Of a stretch of DNA of 9,654 nucleotides, positions 1 to 6,530 are shown piece by piece. This DNA comes from an uncultured Clostridia bacterium. GTDB taxonomy: Bacteria; Bacillota; Clostridia; TANB77; UBA1234. The translations under genes were made by a program, and so were the position numbers. Location of the stretch: NCBI GenBank assembly GCA_947624765.1, contig CANQLS010000046.1, positions 1-9,654 of the forward strand. Reading direction: 5' to 3'. The notes below the pieces were generated by a model. That model ran no database searches. It worked only from the letters and a program-made list of their open reading frames with translations, and was not told the DNA's origin. Every line of letters begins with the position of its first letter. Position 1 is the stretch's first letter.

Positions 1-2
1 AA

Positions 3-258
3 AACGATGCTCCTAGCACTAATTACATAGCAAATGCCGATAAGTTTGGTGATGCCATTTATGAAATGTCCACAGCTGGTTCGCGTCGGGTCGGCTTGGA
101 ATAATGATACTTCGTATAATTTCCCATATGCTGCGTTCGTATTTTTTTTCCGTGGTAACGGTTTTGCGAATGGCGCGGATGCGGGCTTGTTCTATTTTGG
201 TAGCCATTATGGAGGACAACTTTATGGAACTAGTTTTCGTGTTGTTGTTGTAAAATAA
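3..258 (+). pseudogene. 3' end of a C-type-lectin/formylglycine-enzyme-like protein, frameshifted
   Basis: The 5' end lies outside the window. From base 3 one frame reads NDAPSTNYIANADKFGDAIY and continues to a stop (TAA) near 105. A second frame, one base ahead, carries on the same protein with AWNNDTSYNFPY, an FFRGNG stretch, NGADAGLFYF and a terminal SFRVVVVK, stopping at 256-258. Joined by dropping one base near 90-97, they give the usual tail of these proteins: GDAIYE, then SWNxD, RGG, AGLFYF and SFRxV. Such tails are known in clostridial surface or phage-type proteins and in variable proteins of diversity-generating retroelements. The ATG at 34 has no good ribosome site and starts in the wrong frame for the first half, so I do not call it a start. 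The segment looks richer in G+C than its neighbours, hinting at transfer. A sequencing error could mimic the frameshift. Function is unknown. Confidence 0.5.
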
Positions 259-336
259 ATTTGATTTTTTGTCATTGTGATAGAAATTTAAACAAGAGTA
301 AGCACAACTGGGCTCTCACTTTATATAAATTTTCTA

Positions 337-365
337 TTGCAATTGTGGCTTGGTTGTAGTATAAT
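337..365 (+). promoter_or_regulatory. Probable sigma-A promoter for rpsO(-pnp)
   Basis: A -35 box TTGCAA (337-342) and a perfect -10 box TATAAT (360-365) are separated by 17 bases. Transcription would begin near 371-373, giving a leader of about 80 bases before the rpsO start. It is the best promoter match in the window and sits in the only sizeable gap upstream of rpsO. Confidence 0.75.
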
Positions 366-374
366 CTCTCTTGA

Positions 375-446
375 ACCTTGACGTGGACTAAGGATATTAC
401 TCCTCTTAGTCTAGGTGAAAGGCGATTTATTAGAATTAAAGGAGGT
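375..446 (+). promoter_or_regulatory. Structured rpsO leader, candidate S15 autoregulatory site
   Basis: GACTAAGGA (386-394) pairs with TCCT plus CTTAGTC (401-411), leaving a two-base bulge and a six-base loop. An outer helix can form between CCTT (376-379) and AAGG (419-422). CTCCT (400-404), on the 3' side of the hairpin, is exactly complementary to AGGAG (440-444) in the ribosome-binding site, so the leader could switch between the hairpin and a form that hides the start region. S15 represses its own mRNA through leader structures in several bacteria. That it does so here is inferred from position and folding only. Confidence 0.5.
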
Positions 447-452
447 GGAATG

Positions 453-716
453 ATGGATACAGCAAAAAAACAAGAAATTATTGCAAAATTCCAAACACAT
501 GAAGGAGATACTGGTTCTCCAGAAGTTCAAGTAGCTCTTTTAACAGAAAGAATTAACCACTTAACAGAACATTTGAAAACTCATAAAAAGGATAATCATT
601 CTAGAAGAGGATTATTCAAAATGGTTGGTCAAAGAAGAGGACTTCTAAAATATTTGGAAGAAACCGATATTGAAAGATATCGTAACCTAATTGATGCATT
701 AGGATTAAGAAAATAG
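453..716 (+). CDS. rpsO: 30S ribosomal protein S15
   Basis: S15 is a primary 16S rRNA-binding protein of the small-subunit platform and contributes a bridge to the 50S subunit. The 87-residue product is close to the family length of about 89. It shows the family signatures GDTGSPEVQVALLTERI (18-34), HKKDNHSRRGL (44-54) and the basic GQRRGLLKYL (59-68). H40, D47 and S50 sit where the rRNA-contacting residues of S15 lie. Two adjacent ATGs (450 and 453) share the frame. I chose 453 because it stands 7 bases after GGAGG (441-445), while 450 leaves only 4. The frame stays open upstream to 378, but that part covers the leader RNA and is not S15-like. pnp follows after a structured spacer, the usual gene order. 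Regulation is probably by the promoter at 337-365 and by leader RNA. Confidence 0.97.
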   Translation: MDTAKKQEIIAKFQTHEGDTGSPEVQVALLTERINHLTEHLKTHKKDNHSRRGLFKMVGQRRGLLKYLEETDIERYRNLIDALGLRK

Positions 717-744
717 GATATCCTAAAGATGTCGTATGTTAGCG

Positions 745-795
745 GCGTCTCGCCGTATAGACGAAAAATACTTAGTCAAACGGCGGGACGCTTTT
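745..795 (+). terminator. GC-rich hairpin after rpsO (attenuator or processing site)
   Basis: GCGTCTCGCCGT (745-756) pairs with ACGGCGGGACGC (780-791) over 12 base pairs including one G-T wobble, with a 23-base loop, followed by TTTT (792-795). It starts 28 bases after the rpsO stop. The short T run and large loop suggest a leaky terminator that reduces readthrough into pnp, or an mRNA-stabilising or processing hairpin. In E. coli a terminator and processing sites occupy the same rpsO-pnp gap. Confidence 0.5.
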
Positions 796-803
796 GCTAA
801 AAT

Positions 804-888
804 AGAGAAACTATTTTATACCGTAGGTGTAATCTGTGTTAACAAGAAATTGCTAATAGAGATTACAACTACTAAAAATAGTTTCTCT
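804..888 (+). promoter_or_regulatory. Long stem-loop in the pnp leader, candidate PNPase autoregulation site
   Basis: Bases 804-817 pair perfectly with 875-888 (14 pairs, AGAGAAACTATTTT against its complement). Inside, 823-835 pair with 860-872 (12 of 13), and the tip has TTAACAA (839-845) facing TTGCTAA (850-856) around a GAAA loop with one mismatch. Together they make a nearly continuous hairpin of 85 bases ending 82 bases before the pnp start. A competing local hairpin, TAAAATAG (798-805) with CTATTTTA (811-818), uses the same 5' arm. In E. coli a long pnp leader duplex is cut by RNase III and then attacked by PNPase to lower its own synthesis. The analogy here is inferred. Confidence 0.6.
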
Positions 889-892
889 CTTG

Positions 893-956
893 GAAATGGA
901 ATGCCATTTCTTTTGATGGAATAATATCATCAAAATACAATGAACGGGCAATGCCC
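893..956 (+). promoter_or_regulatory. Three small hairpins leading to the pnp ribosome-binding site
   Basis: GAAATGG (893-899) pairs with CCATTTC (904-910) around AATG. TTTTGATG (911-918) pairs with CATCAAAA (928-935). GGGC (946-949) pairs with GCCC (953-956) one base before the AGAAGGAG ribosome site. They follow the long stem-loop with almost no spacing, so most of the leader can fold. TTTT directly after the first hairpin is part of the second stem, which makes a terminator less likely. Confidence 0.4.
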
Positions 957-970
957 AGAAGGAGAAGAAA

Positions 971-3064
971 ATGTATAAAAGTTATTCAATGGAATTAGCA
1001 GGGAGAAATTTAACGTTAGAAACAGGGAAAATGTCAGGATTAGCAAATGGAAGCGTTTTGGTTCGATATGGTGATACAACAGTTTTAGTAAATGTAACGG
1101 CTTCTAAGGCTCCAAGAGATGGAATTGACTTCTTCCCATTATCTGTAGATTATGAGGAAAGATTATATTCTGTAGGAAAAATTCCTGGAAGTTTTGTGAA
1201 GAGAGAAGGAAAACCAAGTGATAAAGCAATTTTGGTTGCTAGGGCAATTGATAGACCAATTCGTCCTTTATTTCCAAAAGATTTAAGAAATGATGTTTGT
1301 GTGAATGCACTTGTTTTATCAGTTGATCCTGATTGTTCACCAGAAGTTGCAGCACAAATTGGTACTTCAGCAGCGCTTAGTATATCTGATATTCCATTTA
1401 ATGGACCAACTGCAGCGGTTAGTGTTGGTTATGTTGATGGTGAAATTGTGATTAATCCTACATTAGAGCAAAGAAGTAGAAATCGTTTGAATTTGACTGT
1501 TGCTGGTACGAAAGAAAAAGTTTCTATGATTGAAGCTGGTGCAGATGAAATTCCAGAAGATGTTATGTTAGAAGCGATTGCTAGAGGTCATGAAGAAATT
1601 AAAAAAGTAGCTATGTTTATTGAAGAGATGCAAAAAGAAGTAGGTAAACCAAAGTTTACTTATGATTCTTGTGAAGTAGAACATGATTTTTATGAAGAAG
1701 TTTCTGCTTATGCTAAAGACAAGATGTATGAAGCGTTGCAAGAGAAAGATAAGACAATTCGTGAAGAAAATTTAGAAAAATTAAATGAAGAAGTAGCTAA
1801 TTATTTACAAGAAAAATATCCAGATGATTATGAAGAGAGAGTAAAACAACTTGGAGATGCTATGTACAAACTAGAGAAAAAGACTGTTCGCTATATGGTA
1901 TTAGAAGAGCATAAAAGAGTTGATGGAAGAGCAATTGATGAAATTAGACCACTTTCTGCTGAAGTTGATATTTTACCAAGAGTACATGGTAGTGCATTAT
2001 TCTCAAGAGGTCAAACTCAAGTATTATCTGTTGTAACATTAGGAACGGTGGCTGATGAGCAAGAATTAGATGGATTAGATGAAGAAACAGAGAAAAGATA
2101 TATACACCATTATAATTTCCCACCATATAGTGTTGGAGAAGCAAAACCTTCTAGAGGACCTGGCAGAAGAGAAATTGGACATGGAGCTTTAGCAGAAAGA
2201 GCTTTAGCACCAGTTATTCCATCACAAGAAGAGTTTCCATATACAATTCGTGTTGTTTCGGAAGTTTTATCATCAAATGGTTCTACTTCACAAGGTAGTA
2301 TTTGTGGTAGTACGTTATCATTGATGGCAGCAGGTGTACCAATTAAGGAGCCAGTTGCTGGAATTTCAACAGGTTTAGTTACTGATGAAAATGATAGAAA
2401 TCGTTATGTTATGCTAACTGATATTCAGGGTATTGAAGATTTTTTCGGTGATATGGATTTCAAAGTAGCAGGAACTAAAAATGGTATTACTGCAATTCAA
2501 GTAGATATTAAAATAGATGGTTTAACGTTGCAAATTATTAAGGAAGCTTTTGAAAGAACTAGAAAAGCAAGAATGTATATTTTAGATGAAGTTATGCTTA
2601 AAGCTATTCCTGAGCCAAGAAAAGAAATATCAAAATATGCTCCTAAGATTATTACTTATACAATTGATCCGGAAAAAATTAAAGATGTAATTGGAACTGG
2701 CGGGAAAACAATTAATAAAATTATTGCTGATACAGGTGTAAAGATTGACATTGAAGATGATGGTAGAATTTTTATTGCATCTGAAGATACTATAGCTGCT
2801 GAGAAAGCTTTAAAAATTATTAAAGATATTACAATGGAATTAGAAGTAGGACAAGTATATGAAGGCAGAGTTACTCGTATTATGAATTTTGGTGCTTTTG
2901 TTGAGATTGCACCAGGTAAAGAAGGTTTAGTGCATATTTCAAAATTAGCAAAAGAACGAGTAGAGAAAGTAGAAGACGTTGTTAAGGAAGGCGATTTGAT
3001 TAAAGTTAAGGTAATTGAGATTGATGAGCAGGGTAGGGTTAATATGAGAAGAGAACTAGATTAG
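971..3064 (+). CDS. pnp: Polyribonucleotide nucleotidyltransferase (PNPase)
   Basis: PNPase is a cytoplasmic homotrimeric 3'-5' exoribonuclease that uses phosphate to release nucleoside diphosphates, and it can also add tails. The 697 residues cover the full architecture: first RNase PH core (about 12-145), helical linker domain (about 148-235), second RNase PH core (about 320-460), KH domain (about 555-612) and S1 domain (about 622-692). The phosphate-site loop SNGSTSQGS (435-443) and the catalytic series D490, D496 and K498 in DFFGDMDFK are intact. The KH loop is GTGG (575-578). The protein ends right after S1, without the longer tail of some relatives. The ATG at 971 lies 6 bases after AAGGAG (959-964). 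It follows rpsO and a heavily structured leader, so cotranscription with feedback control is likely. Identity is certain. Confidence 0.98.
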   Translation: MYKSYSMELAGRNLTLETGKMSGLANGSVLVRYGDTTVLVNVTASKAPRDGIDFFPLSVDYEERLYSVGKIPGSFVKREGKPSDKAILVARAIDRPIRPLFPKDLRNDVCVNALVLSVDPDCSPEVAAQIGTSAALSISDIPFNGPTAAVSVGYVDGEIVINPTLEQRSRNRLNLTVAGTKEKVSMIEAGADEIPEDVMLEAIARGHEEIKKVAMFIEEMQKEVGKPKFTYDSCEVEHDFYEEVSAYAKDKMYEALQEKDKTIREENLEKLNEEVANYLQEKYPDDYEERVKQLGDAMYKLEKKTVRYMVLEEHKRVDGRAIDEIRPLSAEVDILPRVHGSALFSRGQTQVLSVVTLGTVADEQELDGLDEETEKRYIHHYNFPPYSVGEAKPSRGPGRREIGHGALAERALAPVIPSQEEFPYTIRVVSEVLSSNGSTSQGSICGSTLSLMAAGVPIKEPVAGISTGLVTDENDRNRYVMLTDIQGIEDFFGDMDFKVAGTKNGITAIQVDIKIDGLTLQIIKEAFERTRKARMYILDEVMLKAIPEPRKEISKYAPKIITYTIDPEKIKDVIGTGGKTINKIIADTGVKIDIEDDGRIFIASEDTIAAEKALKIIKDITMELEVGQVYEGRVTRIMNFGAFVEIAPGKEGLVHISKLAKERVEKVEDVVKEGDLIKVKVIEIDEQGRVNMRRELD

Positions 3065-3149
3065 TCTGTTGAAAAATAATTGGTCAATTTCGTTGTTGGA
3101 CTGCACGTCAAAAATTCTCAGCAAAATTGTCTTAATTTTTTCAACACTA
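3062..3149. repeat. Imperfect palindrome after pnp
   Basis: TAGT (3062-3065, including the pnp stop) and GTTGAAAA (3068-3075) face TTTTCAAC (3138-3145) and ACTA (3146-3149). Inner pairs are AATT (3078-3081) with AATT (3134-3137) and CAATTT (3085-3090) with AAATTG (3124-3129). The folded unit is 88 bases with bulges and a loop of about 33 bases. It may end pnp transcripts, or be a small dispersed element. No T run follows it on the + strand. Confidence 0.45.
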
Positions 3150-3155
3150 TAAAAT
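3127..3155 (+). promoter_or_regulatory. Possible promoter for the ATPase-Asp23 gene
   Basis: TTGTCT (3127-3132) and TAAAAT (3150-3155) are 17 bases apart, with TATAAAAT overlapping the -10. A start near 3162 would leave a leader of about 14 bases before the ATG at 3176. The -35 box lies inside the right arm of the palindrome. In such AT-rich DNA chance matches are common. Confidence 0.35.
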
Positions 3156-3175
3156 GATAAAACTTTGGAGGTTAT

Positions 3176-4000
3176 ATGAAACTATATGCTTTTGTTGGTC
3201 CTAGTGGCACTGGAAAAAGCCATAGAGCTCAGATGATTGCAAAACAAAAAGGAACGGAATATATTATTGATGATGCACTTTTCATTAAGGGTAATAAAAT
3301 TATTTCGGGTACTTCGGCAAAAAAAGCAGGAACAAGAATAGAGTCTGTGAAAAGGGCTCTATTTTCAATGCCAGGACAAGTAGAAGAAATTCGTAAAGCG
3401 ATAGAAAAAGAGAAACCAGAAAGTATTTTAATTTTGGGTACTTCAGATGAAATGGTGAGCAAAATTGCTCATAATATTGCAGGTAAAGAAATTGATGAAA
3501 CTACTTATATTGAAGAGGTTTCTAGCCCGGAAGAGATTGCGGCTGCTAGAAGTGCAAGAATGGCTGAAGGAAAACATGTTATTCCGGTTCCTACTTTTGA
3601 AATTAAGAAAGATTTTTCTGGTTATTTGGTAGATCCATTGCAAATTTTTAAATGGAAGGGAAAAGGAACTGCACCGTATGTGGCAGAAAAGTCTTTAATT
3701 CGACCTACTTTTAGTTATCTTGGAAATTATACAATTTCAGATAATGTTATTAGAAGCATTATTGAGTATATGAGTCAAGATATTGAAGGTATTTATAAAA
3801 TACAACGTATTAAAATAGATACGTATAATGACGGAATTTTTATTTTTATTGATGCAATATTGGAATATGGCTATAATTTACGTGATATTTTAGGAAAACT
3901 TAAAGAAAGATGTAACAAAGAAATTGATAGATTAACAGCTATTAATGTGATAGATATTCAAGTCATTGCCAAAGGCTTACACGTTGGAGAAAAAAAGTAA
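3176..4000 (+). CDS. P-loop ATPase fused to an Asp23/Gls24-like domain
   Basis: The 274-residue product starts with a clear nucleotide-binding loop, VGPSGTGKS (7-15), on a short beta strand (KLYAFVG), as in P-loop kinases and ATPases. A hydrophobic strand ending in acidic residues, SILILGTSDE (83-92), may serve as Walker B. Residues 135-165 (VIPVPTFEIKKDFSGYLVDP and on) link to a C-terminal part, about 172-272, that resembles Asp23/Gls24 (DUF322) proteins: paired strands, ISDNVIRSIIEYMS (187-200), a strand-rich centre and IQVIAKGLHV (261-270) at the end. Asp23 family proteins are linked to envelope stress and membrane-associated complexes in Firmicutes. The role of the ATPase half is unknown to me. 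No signal peptide or membrane helix is seen, so it should be cytoplasmic. The start follows GGAGG (3167-3171) by 4 bases. The next gene is mutS2, 71 bases on. Confidence 0.7.
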   Translation: MKLYAFVGPSGTGKSHRAQMIAKQKGTEYIIDDALFIKGNKIISGTSAKKAGTRIESVKRALFSMPGQVEEIRKAIEKEKPESILILGTSDEMVSKIAHNIAGKEIDETTYIEEVSSPEEIAAARSARMAEGKHVIPVPTFEIKKDFSGYLVDPLQIFKWKGKGTAPYVAEKSLIRPTFSYLGNYTISDNVIRSIIEYMSQDIEGIYKIQRIKIDTYNDGIFIFIDAILEYGYNLRDILGKLKERCNKEIDRLTAINVIDIQVIAKGLHVGEKK

Positions 4001-4020
4001 TTAATGAATTTTTATTAGTC

Positions 4021-4049
4021 TTGAATTTTAAATTGTTTTATGACATAAT
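4021..4049 (+). promoter_or_regulatory. Probable promoter for mutS2
   Basis: TTGAAT (4021-4026) is 17 bases from CATAAT (4044-4049), which is preceded by TG one base upstream (4041-4042), an extended -10. A start near 4056 would give a very short leader holding GAGGAG. It sits in the 71-base gap before mutS2. Confidence 0.45.
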
Positions 4050-4071
4050 TGAGATGTGAGGAGCGTGAATA

Positions 4072-6429
4072 ATGGAGGATAAAGTGTTTACTTCATTAGA
4101 ATTGAATAAAATTAAAGATATGCTTGCTAATCACGCTATTACTGATATAGGAAAAGAAGAAGTGAAAAATTTATTTCCTTCAGTTGATATTTATGATGTG
4201 GAAAGAATGCAGGAAGAAACGTCAGAGGCGACTTCTTTATTGCTAAGAAAGCTTGATATTCCTCTATCACCAATTTCTGATGTACATTTACTTTTTCAGA
4301 AAATTTCTGCAGGTGGTATATTAATACCAAGCGAGTTGTTACAAATTGCAGATATATTGAGAGTTTCTAGAAGATTGAAATCTTACTTGTTAGATGATGA
4401 GATTGAATCACCTTGTTTAAAAGATTATTTTGAAAATTTATACACTAACTTAAATGTAGAAGAAGAGTTTGCAAGATGTATTCGTTCAGAAGATGAACTT
4501 GATGATAGAGCAAGTAAGGAATTATATAATATTAGAAAACGAATTAAAGATAAAGAAGCTCAGATTAAAGAAAAATTAAATGATATGATTCGTTCTTATT
4601 CTAAGTATTTGCAAGATGATGTAATTACTTTTAGAGAAGGACGTTATGTTATACCTGTAAAACAAGAATGTAAGAATGAAGTAAATGGCTTTATTCATGA
4701 TTATTCTGCAACTGGAAGTACTGTTTTTATTGAACCAACATCTATTTTTAATATGAACAATGAAATAAAAGAGTGGCAGAATAAGGAGAAAGTAGAGGTA
4801 GAGCGTATTTTAGCGTTGCTAACGCAAATGATAGTGCCGATTGTTGATTCTATTCAAAATGCATTGAATAATATTGCAAAAATTGATTTCATATTTGCAA
4901 AAGCAAAATTAGCATTAGCAATGAATGCAACAAAACCAATTATAAATAACAATTCTTATATTAATTTAAAAAAGGCTCGTCATCCATTAATTGATGCGGA
5001 TAAGGTTGTGCCGATTGATATTTGGCTTGGAAAAGAGTTTAATTCTTTGATTATTACTGGACCAAATACTGGTGGAAAAACAGTAACTTTAAAAACAGTT
5101 GGGTTACTAACTTTAATGGCGCAATGTGGATTGCATATTCCGGCTTCTGAGAGTTCAGAGGTTGCTATATTTGAGCAGGTTTATACTGATATTGGTGATG
5201 AACAAAGTATAGAGCAATCGCTTAGTACATTTTCAGCACATATGACAAATATAGTTAATATTATATCAAAAGTAAATGATAAAAGTTTAGTATTGCTAGA
5301 TGAACTTGGCTCTGGAACTGATCCTGTTGAAGGTGCAGCACTTGCAATGGCTATTTTAGATTATTTGCATATGGTTTCATGCAGGGTAATAGCAACAACT
5401 CATTATAGCGAATTAAAAACATATGCTATTCAAATGTCTGGTATTGAAAATGCTTCTTGTGAATTTGATGTTGAAACGCTTAGACCAACGTATAAATTAT
5501 TGATTGGAGTTCCAGGAAGAAGTAACGCCTTTGCTATTTCAAAGCGTTTAGGGTTATCTGAAAAAATATTGGAAAAAGCAAGCAACTATTTAACGTCTGA
5601 AGATGTCAAATTTGAAGATGTATTAAGTGATATGGAACAAAATAGAAGACATGCTAAAGAGGAGCGTGAGCTTTCTCAACGTCTTCTATCAGAAGCTGAT
5701 AAAACAAAACAAAGAGTTGAAGAGCAACAGAGAAATTTAGAAAAAAAGAAAGAAGAAATTTTGCTTAAAGCAAAAGAAGAGGCTAGAGATATTTTATTAG
5801 AAGCTGAAGAAGAAGCAAATGAAATTATTAAAGAATTGACTATGTTAAGAAAGCAAAAAAGTGGGGATAGAAACAAAAAGGCTGAAGAGGGTAGAAAAAA
5901 ATTAAAACAGTCTATTTCGGATATTCAAAAAGATTTAATTATACCTAAAAAAGAAGTAAAATCTTCTGTATCTGAAAAGGATATTAAAGTTGGAATGAAT
6001 TTTTATATTCCTTCTTTGGATCAAACTGTTTCTATTTTGTCTTTACCAGATAAAAAAGGAAATGTATTAGTTCAGTCAGGAATTGTAAAACTTACAATTC
6101 ATGTTTCACAGCTTGATAAGGTGCCATCTAAGGAAAAAGGAAATAAGGTTGTAGCTAATTCTTATGTGAAAAGTAAAGCACAAAATATTTCTTCAGAGAT
6201 TAATTTATTAGGATATACTGTTGAGGATGCATTGGAGAAATTAGATAAATATTTAGATGATGCATATTTATCAAGTTTAGGTCAAGTAAGAATTGTACAT
6301 GGAAAAGGTAGTGGTGCTTTGAGAAGAGGCATTCATCAATATTTACAAAAGCACCCACATGTAAAAAGTTATAGATTAGGAACATATGGAGAAGGTGATG
6401 CTGGGGTTACAATTGTTGAAATTTTATAA
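4072..6429 (+). CDS. mutS2: Endonuclease MutS2 (MutS family ATPase with Smr domain)
   Basis: MutS2 is a homodimeric DNA- and ribosome-associated ATPase. It suppresses homologous recombination in some bacteria and splits collided ribosomes in Bacillus subtilis. At 785 residues it is full length. It has no mismatch-recognition domain and opens with the core/lever region (about 1-300). The ATPase follows, with Walker A GPNTGGKT (330-337), Walker B LVLLDELGSGTD (406-417) and ATTHYSELKTYA just after. A charged coiled coil rich in K and E spans about 515-635, a small beta region about 650-690, and the Smr nuclease-type domain about 705-785 with HGKGSGALR (743-751). The common LDLRG motif at the Smr start reads INLLG (710-714), which may affect nuclease activity. 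The ATG follows GAGGAG (4058-4063) by 8 bases. It is probably transcribed from its own promoter. Confidence 0.96.
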   Translation: MEDKVFTSLELNKIKDMLANHAITDIGKEEVKNLFPSVDIYDVERMQEETSEATSLLLRKLDIPLSPISDVHLLFQKISAGGILIPSELLQIADILRVSRRLKSYLLDDEIESPCLKDYFENLYTNLNVEEEFARCIRSEDELDDRASKELYNIRKRIKDKEAQIKEKLNDMIRSYSKYLQDDVITFREGRYVIPVKQECKNEVNGFIHDYSATGSTVFIEPTSIFNMNNEIKEWQNKEKVEVERILALLTQMIVPIVDSIQNALNNIAKIDFIFAKAKLALAMNATKPIINNNSYINLKKARHPLIDADKVVPIDIWLGKEFNSLIITGPNTGGKTVTLKTVGLLTLMAQCGLHIPASESSEVAIFEQVYTDIGDEQSIEQSLSTFSAHMTNIVNIISKVNDKSLVLLDELGSGTDPVEGAALAMAILDYLHMVSCRVIATTHYSELKTYAIQMSGIENASCEFDVETLRPTYKLLIGVPGRSNAFAISKRLGLSEKILEKASNYLTSEDVKFEDVLSDMEQNRRHAKEERELSQRLLSEADKTKQRVEEQQRNLEKKKEEILLKAKEEARDILLEAEEEANEIIKELTMLRKQKSGDRNKKAEEGRKKLKQSISDIQKDLIIPKKEVKSSVSEKDIKVGMNFYIPSLDQTVSILSLPDKKGNVLVQSGIVKLTIHVSQLDKVPSKEKGNKVVANSYVKSKAQNISSEINLLGYTVEDALEKLDKYLDDAYLSSLGQVRIVHGKGSGALRRGIHQYLQKHPHVKSYRLGTYGEGDAGVTIVEIL

Positions 6430-6431
6430 GT

Positions 6432-6514
6432 CTTTAATGAATTGAGAATGGCAAATAATTAAAGCGGTGATGATTAATAAATAGCAAAAAGTTTTAATTG
6501 TTTGTGATTAAAAC
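6432..6514 (+). promoter_or_regulatory. Two hairpins between mutS2 and the DUF4825-type gene
   Basis: CTTTAAT (6432-6438) pairs with ATTAAAG (6458-6464) soon after the mutS2 stop. GTTTTAAT (6491-6498) pairs perfectly with ATTAAAAC (6507-6514) around an 8-base loop and ends one base before the GAGGAG ribosome site. Neither has a T run, so neither is a standard terminator. The second could affect translation or mRNA stability of the next gene. I found no convincing promoter in this 101-base gap. Confidence 0.35.
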
Positions 6515-6530
6515 AGAGGAGATGAAAAGA

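Noticed and set aside
1..258. A complete diversity-generating retroelement
   Set aside because: No reverse transcriptase, template repeat or accessory gene lies within the window. Only the target-like tail can be seen.
378..452. Upstream extension of rpsO by 25 codons
   Set aside because: It would translate the leader, including the Shine-Dalgarno site, and does not resemble S15. The normal S15 start is at 453.
736..924. A 62-codon frame between rpsO and pnp
   Set aside because: It has no ribosome-binding site, no family resemblance, and it overlaps the paired arms of several RNA hairpins, which explain the sequence better.
6498..6530. TTG start for the DUF4825-like gene
   Set aside because: It lies inside a hairpin with no ribosome site before it, while the ATG at 6531 has GAGGAG at good spacing.
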